Part shown: one piece after another, positions 50,458 through 62,800 of the stretch
Layout of the letters: each line of letters opens with the position of its first letter
Position numbering within the stretch: the first letter of the stretch is position 1
NCBI GenBank assembly: GCA_963210315.1
Contig: OY723309.1
Span: 1,426,001 to 1,490,000, forward strand
Source: Rhynchopus euleeides
Taxonomy: Eukaryota > Euglenozoa > Diplonemea > Diplonemida > Diplonemidae
Direction of reading: 5' to 3'
DNA length: 64,000 nt
The notes under the pieces: model-generated
Seen by the model: the letters and a program-made list of their open reading frames with translations, nothing else
What the model was told of the DNA's origin: nothing
Database searches by the model: none
Translations under genes and position numbers: made by a program

Positions 50458-53400
50458 ATGATGTCAGCAGGCCGTGGGGATGATGGCGTCGAAGGCGGCC
50501 CTGCCCCCGACACGCCACACGCCGCGCTGGGGTACCGCATCGTTTCCGAGGAGGATGGCGACAGTGAGGACGATGAGGACGCCAGCAGCGAGGAGTGCGA
50601 GGAGGGGGAGTCGGAGGATGAGATGTACGATGATGGCGTGAGCCTGTCGTGCGATGGGGAGTGCCCCCCCGCGGAGCAGCGCAGCAGAAACAGGCTCGCC
50701 GTCGCGGCGCAGCAGGGCGGGGCGCCTGGGGCCCTCACCAAGCGCAGGGCTGAGGACAACGGGCTCAGCGACAACGTCTCTTCTTCGGATTCAACCGCTT
50801 CCCCAGCTGCTTCGCAGCGTGCCGTTGCCTGCGGCACGGCTGTCTCTGTATTGCGTGCACAGTGTGGTGTCGACTCGGGCCCTCCCTCCGGGAGGAGAGC
50901 ACAGCAGCACCGCGCATCCGCAGAACCCCCCGCTTCCGCCGACGCAGGGGAGTGTGCTGTTGCTGCTGCGATCTCCGCGGTGGTGTCTGTCGCGGCGCTG
51001 CAGCCCAGGTGTGTTCCGAACATGGTGCGGTATTTCGTGACGCCTTCGGCATTTCCAAAGTTCCGCAAGGAGACCGTGTCGTTCTGCAACACGCATGATG
51101 ACATGTCGCGTCACCCCGTGACCTGGGTGGATAAAACGGCCTCGAACCGCCTCGTCTATTTTAAGATACACCGGGCAGTGCGGCACAGCTGTGTGATGGG
51201 TGCGATGAAGCGTGCCGGCCTGAAGGAGACGAAGCGTGGGCACTGGAATATATGCTGGGGGAAGCGGCTGAAGGATGAGGAGTATGCGATGCTGAACCCC
51301 TTCCAGAAGGTGAACCACTTCCCGGGGACATGGAACATCGGGCGGAAGGATGCGCTGGTGCGCGGGGTGAGCAGGATGCGGAGGCAGGTCGGTTCTGCGT
51401 TTTCCTTCATCCCGCAGACCTTCCTGCTGCCGCACGATGCGGCACTGCTGCAGGCTGAGATGGCGCGGTGCCCTGGGCAGCCCTTCATCGTGAAGCCGCC
51501 GGCATCGTCCTGTGGGAAGGGCATCTACCTCATCAACAACGTGGCGGATATGCCCAAGTCGGCGGGATGCCTCGTGCAGAAGTACATCGCCAACCCGCTG
51601 ACGATCGGAGGGTACAAGTGTGACCTGCGCCTGTATGTTGCTGTGACGTCGTACGACCCCCTCAGGATTTACATCTTCCGAGACGGCCTCGTGCGCTTCG
51701 CGACAGAGAAGCTCAAGAAAGGCGATTCCCACCTCGGGAACCGGTATATGCATCTCACGAACTACAGTGTCAACCGGAAGTCGTCGCAGTACCAGCGAAA
51801 TACCTGCGCTTCAAAGGACGACACGGGGTCGAAGTGGAGTCTGAAGGGGCTCGCGAGGTATCTGACACGGAGGGGCCACGACTGGGACAGCACGTGGGGC
51901 CGCATCAAGGACGTCGTCACCAAAACCTTCATCACCTGCGAGAGCACCGTCGTCTCCAAGATCGGGATGTACGTCAAGAACAGGAACACCTGCTTCGAGC
52001 TCTACGGCTTCGACATCCTCCTCACCTCCGGGTTCGTCCCCTACCTGCTGGAGGTGAACATCATGCCCGCCCTGACCTGCTCCTCGCCGCTGGACAGGCA
52101 GATTAAAAACGCGGTGGTCAGCAACCTGCTGCACCTCGTCGGGCTTCAACCCTTCGACCGCCAGGCCTACTCCGCCGAAGAAGAGTCCCGCCGTAAGGTC
52201 CGCCTCCTCGGGTTCAGCTCCGCCACACACCCCACACACACCTCTGCCGCACCTGGCTCTATCCAGCCAAACAACATCGCCACAAGCAACCTGGGCACAG
52301 GCCGCGGCTCGCGCCGCCACTCGACTGAACCAGCCTACTCCGGAACCGCATCCGCCATCGCAGCAGCCGCAGCCGCAGGGGCAACCTCCCTCGACGGGGC
52401 TGTGTCGTACCAGGGTGCTGTCCCGAAGCCCGAGCCAATCGACTTCTCCCAGATAGGCGAGTTCGAGCTACAGGTCATCCGCGACGCAGAGGATGAATAC
52501 TGCAGGCGCGGCGGGTTTGAGAGGGTGTTCCCCACACGCGTCTCCTGCGAGCTCTACGGATCCTTCTTCGACACAACCCGCTACTGCAACACGCTGCTGG
52601 GGCAGTGGGAGAAGGAGAAGGCGCAGTGCAGCGAGGCGACCCGCAGGCAGCTCCTCCGGTGGCTCCAGGGCCACGCCCCCTACCCCCGCGGGAGGGACGG
52701 CAAGGCGGGCCCCCCCGCCGCGCAGCACCGAAGGGCATCGCTGCCGCAGCGCTACCCCCTGGCAACCGCGGCGCGTGCCAGGCGTGCCACCAAGGCGAAC
52801 TCCCTGCAGAGCCGTTCGGCTTCAGCACAGCTCTGCGAGCGTGAGGCGCCACCGGAGTCGCCGCGCGACCCACACTCCCAGCAGCAGGGGCAGCAGGAGG
52901 CGCAGGACCCCCCCCGCGTGAGGCATCACTCCGCGAGGGCCTGCAGGGAGGCGACGTCAGGAGCGGAGCACGGCGGGGGTGCCGCTGCCCAGGCTGGCGC
53001 CCTGCCCCGCAGGCAGGTGATTCACTCTCGCGTGGCGCTGTTCGATCTGCGGGCCCCAAAGGGAGGGGGTGGCGTCGGTGGTGCTGCTGCTGCGGGGGGT
53101 GTCAGTCCGAAGAACTTCCCTGCTGCGACCCGCCAGGCAGCTGCCCCTCTGGCTGTGATGTACCGCGAGAAAAAGGCTGCGCAGCACAGCGAGCAGCGTG
53201 CTGCCCACGACAGGATTTTCTGCATCACCTCGCAGAGGGGTGGTGGTGGTGATGGGGGCGTGGCGCGGGCCCCACTGGAGCCAGGCGCGCTGCCGCAGCA
53301 GCAGGCGGCGGGGGTTGGCGGTGTGGTGCAGCAGAGGGGTGGCGAGTGGGTCGACGCGCCGCGGCTGGCGGTGGGGTCGTCGGGGACCATCACGCGGAGC

Positions 53401-53547
53401 GGGGTGGTGGGGGGCCCCCCGCTGCAGCAGCAGCAGCAGCGGGGGAGGACCTCGGCGGGTGGTGTGGTGGGGACTGCTGTGCAGCTCTCCGCAGGCACCA
53501 TCATGAGGAATCCCTTCCGACCGATGCCAAATGTCGTGCTGCGGTGA
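50458..53547 (+). CDS. Tubulin tyrosine ligase-like (polyglutamylase-type) protein
   Basis: 1029 aa from ATG 50458; in-frame ATGs at 50227 and 50359 would add a Pro-rich leader that overlaps or adjoins the segmental duplication, so 50458 is preferred. The acidic N-terminus (SEDDEDASSEECEEGESEDE) is followed by the TTL core, ~190-565: LVYFKIHRAVRHS, GHWNICWGKR, NHFPGTWNIGRKD, PFIVKPPASSCGKGIYL (~343), YIANPLTIGGYKCDLRLYVA, HLTNYSVN, CFELYGFDILL and LLEVNIMPAL. These are the ATP-grasp motifs of TTLL4/5-type glutamylases. The enzyme adds glutamate chains to tubulin tails, typically on ciliary and centriolar microtubules. Residues after ~600 are long, Ala/Gln/Gly-rich and probably disordered. No intron is needed. 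Confidence 0.9.
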   Translation: MMSAGRGDDGVEGGPAPDTPHAALGYRIVSEEDGDSEDDEDASSEECEEGESEDEMYDDGVSLSCDGECPPAEQRSRNRLAVAAQQGGAPGALTKRRAEDNGLSDNVSSSDSTASPAASQRAVACGTAVSVLRAQCGVDSGPPSGRRAQQHRASAEPPASADAGECAVAAAISAVVSVAALQPRCVPNMVRYFVTPSAFPKFRKETVSFCNTHDDMSRHPVTWVDKTASNRLVYFKIHRAVRHSCVMGAMKRAGLKETKRGHWNICWGKRLKDEEYAMLNPFQKVNHFPGTWNIGRKDALVRGVSRMRRQVGSAFSFIPQTFLLPHDAALLQAEMARCPGQPFIVKPPASSCGKGIYLINNVADMPKSAGCLVQKYIANPLTIGGYKCDLRLYVAVTSYDPLRIYIFRDGLVRFATEKLKKGDSHLGNRYMHLTNYSVNRKSSQYQRNTCASKDDTGSKWSLKGLARYLTRRGHDWDSTWGRIKDVVTKTFITCESTVVSKIGMYVKNRNTCFELYGFDILLTSGFVPYLLEVNIMPALTCSSPLDRQIKNAVVSNLLHLVGLQPFDRQAYSAEEESRRKVRLLGFSSATHPTHTSAAPGSIQPNNIATSNLGTGRGSRRHSTEPAYSGTASAIAAAAAAGATSLDGAVSYQGAVPKPEPIDFSQIGEFELQVIRDAEDEYCRRGGFERVFPTRVSCELYGSFFDTTRYCNTLLGQWEKEKAQCSEATRRQLLRWLQGHAPYPRGRDGKAGPPAAQHRRASLPQRYPLATAARARRATKANSLQSRSASAQLCEREAPPESPRDPHSQQQGQQEAQDPPRVRHHSARACREATSGAEHGGGAAAQAGALPRRQVIHSRVALFDLRAPKGGGGVGGAAAAGGVSPKNFPAATRQAAAPLAVMYREKKAAQHSEQRAAHDRIFCITSQRGGGGDGGVARAPLEPGALPQQQAAGVGGVVQQRGGEWVDAPRLAVGSSGTITRSGVVGGPPLQQQQQRGRTSAGGVVGTAVQLSAGTIMRNPFRPMPNVVLR

Positions 53548-54267
53548 CAGCGTGTGTTCCGCACAGAAGAAAGTGAATCGCGAAACGGTTTTTTTTAGCG
53601 CATTTCCATGCTGATATCAAAATGGAGCTGTGTTGATATATTTTTTTTACTGCAACAGGCCTCCTGTCAGTGTCAAAAAGATAGCAGGCAGCGCTTTGGG
53701 TAACAAATTCAACCTCCTCATCAGGCTGCGGAGTTGCTTTTTGTTTTGCCCGGATTTGGCGCACAAAACAACAGCCTCATCTTTTTTCAAGAGGCTTTCG
53801 AGCCAAAAAGAAAGTTGAGCGATACACCTTCCGCAAACGATATTCGCATTTGCGAAAGAAGGTGTCTTTTTCTCGCTGAGCTGTTGAGGGTGAACGGCGG
53901 TGACACTCCATAGCGGGAGCTCCATCTGGCAACAATGCACAGGTCACCAGGGCCTAGGGTGCCCACAGCCCTGACCGCCCCCGATCACTGGCATACGGCA
54001 GGAGGAGTGGCTGTCGATGCCAAGAAAGATGCAGAGAAGCTCTATCCTATCCCCCGAACTTGTATCTCCATGACTTCCCTATGCCATCGCTTCAGCCTGG
54101 CTGACCCAGCAGGCCGCGTCAGTTATCACTGAAGTGGCCTGTCTCTCCCAATCCTCCCGACCCTCCCCCATCCCCGTCTCCACCCCACCCCCCACGGGTG
54201 TTTTTTTTGGGATGGAAGAGCACCTCCGTCGATTCACCCGTCTCTTGAGAATCACTCGGGGGGTAAA
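53548..54267. other. Spacer between TTL-like gene and satellite region
   Basis: Lower GC than the gene before it, with T runs near 53590-53650. No gene is seen. Confidence 0.5.
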
Positions 54268-54421
54268 GGGGGTCTTCGCTGGTCGACAAACTTCGACAAA
54301 CTTCGTCGTTCGTCACATAATTAGGAAAACGGGTGTTTCAGGGGGGTTTTCACCGAAGACGTCAGTGTTCTGACGACGACGACAGGGGTCTTCGACAAAA
54401 ACTTCGTCAGCGAAGACCCCC
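54268..54421. mobile_element. 154-bp MITE-like element, GGGGGTCTTCGCTG ends
   Basis: GGGGGTCTTCGCTGGTCGAC at the left is mirrored by GTCAGCGAAGACCCCC at the right. A-runs flank both sides. The interior has repeated ACTTCG words and TCGTCGTTCGTCAC, and the sequence just after it (TTTTCACCTAA..AATGCACCAAAATGCACC) resembles the inside of the element at 14998. Confidence 0.6.
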
Positions 54422-54549
54422 CCCCAAAAATGAATTAAAAACCGGTTTTTCGGGGATTCTCGTCGTTCGTCACCTGTCGACAAATTTCGACAACTTTCGA
54501 CAATTTTCACCTAAACCGACGGAAAATGCACCAAAATGCACCACCCACA

Positions 54550-57500
54550 GCCTGGGTCGGCCCAGGGTCTGGACACCACTCCCGGGCTCGGCCCAGGGTC
54601 TGGACATCACTCCTGGGCTCGGCCCAGGGTCTGGACATCACTGCCTGGGTCGGCCCAGGGTCTGGACACCACTCCTGGGCTCGGCCCAGGGTCTGGACAT
54701 CACTCCTGGGCTCGGCCCAGGGTCTGGACACCACTCCTGGGCTCGGCCCAGGGTCTGGACACCACTCCCGGGCTCGGCCCAGGGTCTGGACATCACTCCT
54801 AGGCTCGGCCCAGGGTCTGGACATCACTCCCGGGCTCGGCCCAGGGTCTGGACATCACTCCTAGGCTCGGCCCAGGGTCTGGACATCACTCCTGGGCTCG
54901 GCCCAGGGTCTCGACACCACTCCTGGGCTCGGCCCAGGGTCTGGACATCACTCCTGGGCTCGGCCCAGGGTCTGGACACCACTCCCTGGCTCGGCCCAGG
55001 GTCTGGACACCACTCCCGGGCTCGGCCCAGGGTCTGGACACCACTCCTGGGCTCGGCCCAGGGTCTGGACATCACTCCTGGGCTCGGCCCAGGGTCTGGA
55101 CATCACTGCCTGGCTCGGCCCAGGGTCTCGACACCACTCCTGGGCTCGGCCCAGGGTCTGGACACCACTCCCGGGCTCGGCCCAGGGTCTGGACATCACT
55201 CCTGGGCTCGGCCCAGGGTCTGGACACCACTCCCTGGCTCGGCCCAGGGTCTGGACATCACTCCTGGGCTCGGCCCAGGGTCTGGACACCACTCCCGGGC
55301 TCGGCCCAGGGTCTGGACATCACTCCTGGGCTCGGCCCAGGGTCTGGACATCACTGCCTGGGTCGGCCCAGGGTCTGGACATCACTCCTGGGCTCGGCCC
55401 AGGGTCTGGACACCACTCCCGGGCTCGGCCCAGGGTCTGGACATCTCTCCTGGGCTCGGCCCAGGGTCTGGACATCACTGCCTGGGTCGGCCCAGGGTCT
55501 GGACATCACTCCTGGGCTCGGCCCAGGGTCTGGACACCACTCCTGGGCTCGGCCCAGGGTCTGGACACCACTCCCGGGCTCGGCCCAGGGTCTGGACATC
55601 ACTCCTAGGCTCGGCCCAGGGTCTGGACATCACTCCTGGGCTCGGCGCAGGGTCTGGACATCACTGCCTGGCTCGGCCCAGGGTCTCGACACCACTCCTG
55701 GGCTCGGCCCAGGGTCTGGACACCACTCCCGGGCTCGGCCCAGGGTCTGGACATCACTCCTGGGCTCGGCCCAGGGTCTGGACACCACTCCCTGGCTCGG
55801 CCCAGGGTCTGGACATCACTCCTGGGCTCGGCCCAGGGTCTGGACACCACTCCCTGGCTCGGCCCAGGGTCTCGACACCACTCCCGGGCTCGGCCCAGGG
55901 TCTGGACATCACTCCTGGGCTCGGCCCAGGGTCTGGACACCACTCCTGGGCTCGGCCCAGGGTCTGGACACCACTCCCGGGCTCGGCCCAGGGTCTGGAC
56001 ATCACTCCTAGGCTCGGCCCAGGGTCTGGACATCACTCCTGGGCTCGGCCCAGGGTCTGGACATCACTGCCTGGCTCGGCCCAGGGTCTCGACACCACTC
56101 CTGGGCTCGGCCCAGGGTCTGGACACCACTCCCGGGCTCGGCCCAGGGTCTGGACATCACTCCTGGGCTCGGCCCAGGGTCTGGACACCACTCCCTGGCT
56201 CGGCCCAGGGTCTCGACACCACTCCCGGGCTCGGCCCAGGGTCTGGACATCACTCCTGGGCTCGGCCCAGGGTCTGGACACCACTCCCTGGCTCGGCCCA
56301 GGGTCTGGACACCACTCCCGGGCTCGGCCCAGGGTCTGGACATCACTCCTGGGCTCGGCCCAGGGTCTGGACACCACTCCTGGGCTCGGCCCAGAGTCTG
56401 GACACCACTCCCTGGCTCGGCCCAGGGTCTGGACACCACTCCCAGGCTCGGCCCAGGGTCTGGACATCACTGCCTGGCTCGGCCCAGGGTCTCGACACCA
56501 CTCCTGGGCTCGGCCCAGGGTCTGGACACCACTCCCGGGCTCGGCCCAGGGTCTGGACATCACTCCTGGGCTCGGCCCAGGGTCTGGACACCACTCCCTG
56601 GCTCGGCCCAGGGTCTGGACACCACTCCCTGGCTCGGCCCAGGGTCTGGACATCACTCCTGGGCTCGGCCCAGGGTCTGGACACCACTCCCTGGCTCGGC
56701 CCAGGGTCTCGACACCACTCCCGGGCTCGGCCCAGGGTCTGGACATCACTCCTGGGCTCGGCCCAGGGTCTGGACACCACTCCCTGGCTCGGCCCAGGGT
56801 CTGGACACCACTCCCGGGCTCGGCCCAGGGTCTGGACATCACTCCTGGGCTCGGCCCAGGGTCTGGACACCACTCCTGGGCTCGGCCCAGGGTCTGGACA
56901 CCACTCCCTGGCTCGGCCCAGGGTCTGGACACCACTCCCAGGCTCGGCCCAGGGTCTGGACATCACTGCCTGGCTCGGCCCAGGGTCTCGACACCACTCC
57001 TGGGCTCGGCCCAGGGTCTGGACACCACTCCCGGGCTCGGCCCAGGGTCTGGACATCACTCCTAGGCTCGGCCCAGGGTCTGGACATCACTCCTGGGCTC
57101 GGCCCAGGGTCTGGACATCACTGCCTGGCTCGGCCCAGGGTCTCGACACCACTCCTGGGCTCGGCCCAGGGTCTGGACACTACTCCCGGGCTCGGCCCAG
57201 GGTCTGGACATCACTCCTGGGCTCGGCCCAGGGTCTGGACACCACTCCCTGGCTCGGCCCAGGGTCTGGACACCACTCCCTGGCTCGGCCCAGGGTCTGG
57301 ACATCACTCCTGGGCTCGGCCCAGGGTCTGGACACCACTCCCTGGCTCGGCCCAGGGTCTCGACACCACTCCCGGGCTCGGCCCAGGGTCTGGACATCAC
57401 TCCTGGGCTCGGCCCAGGGTCTGGACACCACTCCCGGGCTCGGCCCAGGGTCTGGACATCACTCCTAGGCTCGGCCCAGGGTCTGGACATCACTCCTGGG

Positions 57501-59072
57501 CTCGGCCCAGGGTCTGGACATCACTGCCTGGCTCGGCCCAGGGTCTCGACACCACTCCTGGGCTCGGCCCAGGGTCTGGACACCACTCCCGGGCTCGGCC
57601 CAGGGTCTGGACATCACTCCTGGGCTCGGCCCAGGGTCTGGACACCACTCCCTGGCTCGGCCCAGGGTCTGGACACCACTCCCGGGCTCGGCCCAGGGTC
57701 TGGACATCACTCCTGGGCTCGGCCCAGGGTCTGGACACCACTCCTGGGCTCGGCCCAGGGTCTGGACATCACTCCTGGGCTCGGCCCAGGGTCTGGACAC
57801 CACTCCCTGGCTCGGCCCAGGGTCTGGACACCACTCCCAGGCTCGGCCCAGGGTCTGTACATCACTCCTGGGCTCGGCCCAGGGTCTGTACATCACTCCT
57901 GGGCTCGGCCCAGGGTCTGTACATCACTCCTGGGCTCGGCCCAGGGTCTGGACACCACTCCCTGGCTCGGCCCAGGGTCTGGACATCACTGCCTGGCTCG
58001 GCCCAGGGTCTGGACACCACTCCCTGGCTCGGCCCAGGGTCTGGACATCACTGCCTGGCTCGGCCCAGGGTCTGGACACCACTCCTGGGCTCGGCCCAGG
58101 GTCTGGACATCACTCCCGGGCTCGGCCCAGGGTCTGGACATCACTCCTGGGCTCGGCCCAGGGTCTGGACATCACTCCCGGGCTCGGCCCAGGGTCTGGA
58201 CACCACTCCTGGGCTCGGCCCAGGGTCTGGACACCACTCCCTGGCTCGGCCCAGGGTCTGGACACCACTCCCGGGCTCGGCCCAGGGTCTGGACATCACT
58301 CCTGGGCTCGGCCCAGTGTCTGGACACCACTCCCTGGCTCGGCCCAGGGTCTGGACACCACTCCTGGGCTCGGCCCAGGGTCTGGACATCACTCCTGGGC
58401 TCGGCCCAGGGTCTGGACACCACTCCCTGGCTCGGCCCAGGGTCTGGACACCACTCCCAGGCTCGGCCCAGGGTCTGGACATCACTCCTGGGCTCGGCCC
58501 AGGGTCTGTACATCACTCCTGGGCTCGGCCCAGGGTCTGGACACCACTCCCTGGCTCGGCCCAGGGTCTGGACATCACTGCCTGGCTCGGCCCAGGGTCT
58601 GGACATCACTGCCTGGCTCGGCCCAGGGTCTGGACACCACTCCTGGGCTCGGCCCAGGGTCTGGACATCACTCCCGGGCTCGGCCCAGGGTCTGGACATC
58701 ACTCCTGGGCTCGGCCCAGGGTCTGGACATCACTCCCGGGCTCGGCCCAGGGTCTGGACATCACTGCCTGGCTCGGCCCAGGGTCTGGACACCACTCCTG
58801 GGCTCGGCCCAGGGTCTGGACATCACTCCTGGGCTCGGCCCAGGGTCTGGACATCACTGCCTGGCTCGGCCCAGGGTCTCGACACCACTCCTGGGCTCGG
58901 CCCAGGGTCTGGACATCACTCCTGGGCTCGGCCCAGGGTCTGGACATCACTCCCGGGCTCGGCCCAGGGTCTGGACATCACTCCTGGGCTCGGCCCAGGG
59001 TCTGGACATCACTGCCTGGCTCGGCCCAGGGTCTCGACACCACTCCTGGGCTCGGCCCAGGGTCTGGACACC
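54550..59072 (+). repeat. Satellite array 1: ~146 copies of a 31-bp unit
   Basis: The unit contains GGCTCGGCCCAGGGTCTGGA followed by CATCACTCCTG or variants (CACCACTCCCG, CATCACTGCCT, CTCGACACC). Period is 31 bp throughout; groups of variants recur at 13-unit (403-bp) spacing in places (for example 55605 versus 56008, 57062 versus 57465). As 31 is one more than a multiple of three and the unit lacks stops, all three frames on each strand stay open; a 910-aa frame here is an artefact. Confidence 0.97.
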
Positions 59073-59168
59073 ACTGGGCCGAGCCCAGGAGTGGTGTCCA
59101 GACCCTGGGCCGAGCCCAGGAGTGATGTCCAGACCCTGGGCCGAGCCCAGGAGTGATGTCCAGACACT
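59073..59168 (-). repeat. Inverted block of the array-1 satellite (about three units)
   Basis: GGGCCGAGCCCAGGAGTGGT and following sequence is the reverse complement of array 1, placed directly after its last unit. The junction can form a hairpin with arms of roughly 90 bp. Confidence 0.95.
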
Positions 59169-59871
59169 GTCTGGAGGGGAAGCTCCCCGCAGTGAGTGGT
59201 CGGGGGCCGTGGCCACGACCTCGGGCCGATGTCCAGCCGAGCAGAACGTGGCGCCCGGAGTACCGAGTGTTTGCTCCACTCGGCGGGGGGTCGATGCAGG
59301 ACCCCTTCCCAGACATCTCCTCAGTGCCTGCATCGATCCCCTCCGTCAGGGATCTTGCTGTGTGTAACATTAGCACAAGACCTAAAGCTGCATCGCGTAC
59401 CCATCCTTCGGAACCGTGCGATGTGCAATATTGTGTTCATGTAGCTAACTCGGAGAGTATCTTAGTGATCCCGCAAGGCTAGCTATATTTGCACCGTCCA
59501 ATCAAATCTTGCTCAGCTTCGACTTGGCGCCGAGAGAGTTACGAGCGCTGCCCATAGAGTCAGGTGTGCCGGGCGTGTGTGTCAACACACGCAGACTCCT
59601 GCATACAGTAGACGGCCTACAGGCGAGGCGGAGTGTGACCTACTGTTGGGGGTGGTGAACTGGTCTGCGACGTCATCCTCATCCTGCTGGTGTGCGACGT
59701 CTCCACCTCCTGCGGCGCAGGGGGCCTTGTGATCTGGAGCGCTGGGGCAGCGCGGTGCAACGTCGGAGTGCGGACGGGCCAAGTCCCCCTGCTCCTGTGC
59801 ATGCAGCGCAGATTTCTTGTTGCTGCGGTCCAGACAGCGGGCCGAGACCGGATGTGATGTCGGCCCACCCT
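59169..59871. other. Unique spacer between the two satellite arrays
   Basis: About 700 bp of non-repetitive sequence of moderate GC. ORFs are short and end at random; no RNA gene is recognised. Confidence 0.5.
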
Positions 59872-62800
59872 CGGGACATCACTGCCTAGCTCGGCCCACC
59901 CTCTGGACAGGACTGCCTGGCTCGGCCCATTCTCGGGACAGCACTGACTGGCTCGGCCCAGTCTCGGGACAGCACTGCCTGGCTCGGCCCACCCTTGGGA
60001 CAGCACTGCCTGGCTCGGCCCAGTCTCGGGACAGCACTGCCTGGCTCGGCCCATTCTCGGGACAGCACTGACTGGCTCGGCCCACCCTCGGGACAGCACT
60101 GTCTGGCTCGGCCCACCCTTGGGACAGCACTGCCTGGCTCGGCCCACCCTTGGGACAGCACTGCCTGGCTCGGCCCAGTCTCGGGACAGCACTGTCTGGC
60201 TCGGCCCAGTCTCGGGACAGCACTGACTGGCTCGGCCCACCCTCGGGACAGCACTGCCTGGCTCGGCCCACCCTTGGGACAGCACTGCCTGGCTCGGCCC
60301 AGTCTCGGGACAGCACTGACTGGCTCGGCCCACCCTCGGGACAGCACTGCCTGGCTCGGCCCACCCTTGGGACAGCACTGCCTGGCTCGGCCCAGTCTCG
60401 GGACAGCACTGCCTGGCTCGGCCCATTCTCGGGACAGCACTGACTGGCTCGGCCCACCCTCGGGACAGCACTGTCTGGCTCGGCCCACCCTTGGGACAGC
60501 ACTGCCTGGCTCGGCCCACCCTTGGGACAGCACTGCCTGGCTCGGCCCAGTCTCGGGACAGCACTGTCTGGCTCGGCCCAGTCTCGGGACAGCACTGACT
60601 GGCTCGGCCCACCCTCGGGACAGCACTGCCTGGCTCGGCCCACCCTTGGGACAGCACTGCCTGGCTCGGCCCAGTCTCGGGACAGCACTGACTGGCTCGG
60701 CCCACCCTCGGGACAGCACTGTCTGGCTCGGCCCAGTCTCGGGACAGCACTGCCTGGCTCGGCCCACTCTCAGGACAGCACTGACTGGCTCGGCCCACCC
60801 TTGGGACAGCACTGTCTGGCTCGGCCCACCCTTGGGACAGCACTGCCTGGCTCGGCCCATTCTCGGGACAGCACTGCCTGGCTCGGCCCACCCTCGGGAC
60901 AGCACTGCCTGGCTCGGCCCAGTCTCGGGACAGCACTGCCTGGCTCGGCCCACTCTCGGGACAGCACTGACTGGCTCGGCCCACCCTCGGGACAGCACTG
61001 TCTGGCTCGGCCCAGTCTCGGGACAGCACTGCCTGGCTCGGCCCACTCTCGGGACAGCACTGACTGGCTCGGCGCACCCTTGGGACAGCACTGCCTGGCT
61101 CGGCCCAGTCTCGGGACAGCACTGACTGGCTCGGCCCACCCTCGGGACAGCACTGCCTGGCTCGGCCCACCCTTGGGACAGCACTGCCTGGCTCGGCCCA
61201 GTCTCGGGACAGCACTGCCTGGCTCGGCCCATTCTCGGGACAGCACTGACTGGCTCGGCCCACCCTCGGGACAGCACTGTCTGGCTCGGCCCACCCTTGG
61301 GACAGCACTGCCTGGCTCGGCCCACCCTTGGGACAGCACTGCCTGGCTCGGCCCAGTCTCGGGACAGCACTGTCTGGCTCGGCCCAGTCTCGGGACAGCA
61401 CTGACTGGCTCGGCCCACCCTCGGGACAGCACTGCCTGGCTCGGCCCACCCTTGGGACAGCACTGCCTGGCTCGGCCCAGTCTCGGGACAGCACTGACTG
61501 GCTCGGCCCACCCTCGGGACAGCACTGTCTGGCTCGGCCCAGTCTCGGGACAGCACTGCCTGGCTCGGCCCACTCTCGGGACAGCACTGACTGGCTCGGC
61601 CCACCCTTGGGACAGCACTGTCTGGCTCGGCCCACCCTTGGGACAGCACTGCCTGGCTCGGCCCATTCTCGGGACAGCACTGCCTGGCTCGGCCCACCCT
61701 CGGGACAGCACTGCCTGGCTCGGCCCAGTCTCGGGACAGCACTGCCTGGCTCGGCCCACTCTCGGGACAGCACTGACTGGCTCGGCCCACCCTCGGGACA
61801 GCACTGTCTGGCTCGGCCCAGTCTCGGGACAGCACTGCCTGGCTCGGCCCACTCTCGGGACAGCACTGACTGGCTCGGCGCACCCTTGGGACAGCACTGC
61901 CTGGCTCGGCCCAGTCTCGGGACAGCACTGACTGGCTCGGCCCACCCTCGGGACAGCACTGCCTGGCTCGGCCCACCCTTGGGACAGCACTGCCTGGCTC
62001 GGCCCAGTCTCGGGACAGCACTGCCTGGCTCGGCCCATTCTCGGGACAGCACTGACTGGCTCGGCCCACCCTCGGGACAGCACTGTCTGGCTCGGCCCAC
62101 CCTTGGGACAGCACTGCCTGGCTCGGCCCACCCTTGGGACAGCACTGCCTGGCTCGGCCCAGTCTCGGGACAGCACTGTCTGGCTCGGCCCAGTCTCGGG
62201 ACAGCACTGACTGGCTCGGCCCACCCTCGGGACAGCACTGCCTGGCTCGGCCCACCCTTGGGACAGCACTGCCTGGCTCGGCCCAGTCTCGGGACAGCAC
62301 TGACTGGCTCGGCCCACCCTCGGGACAGCACTGTCTGGCTCGGCCCAGTCTCGGGACAGCACTGCCTGGCTCGGCCCACTCTCGGGACAGCACTGACTGG
62401 CTCGGCCCACCCTTGGGACAGCACTGTCTGGCTCGGCCCACCCTTGGGACAGCACTGCCTGGCTCGGCCCATTCTCGGGACAGCACTGCCTGGCTCGGCC
62501 CACCCTCGGGACAGCACTGCCTGGCTCGGCCCAGTCTCGGGACAGCACTGCCTGGCTCGGCCCACTCTCGGGACAGCACTGACTGGCTCGGCCCACCCTC
62601 GGGACAGCACTGTCTGGCTCGGCCCAGTCTCGGGACAGCACTGCCTGGCTCGGCCCACTCTCGGGACAGCACTGACTGGCTCGGCGCACCCTTGGGACAG
62701 CACTGCCTGGCTCGGCCCACTCTCGGGACAGCACTGTCTGGCTCGGCCCACCCTTGGGACAGCACTGCCTGGCTCGGCCCATTCTCGGGACAGCACTGTC

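Noticed and set aside
54333..57065. 910-aa open frame through satellite array 1
   Set aside because: The 31-bp period keeps every frame open because 31 leaves remainder one on division by three and the unit lacks stops; the same peptide recurs in all frames.
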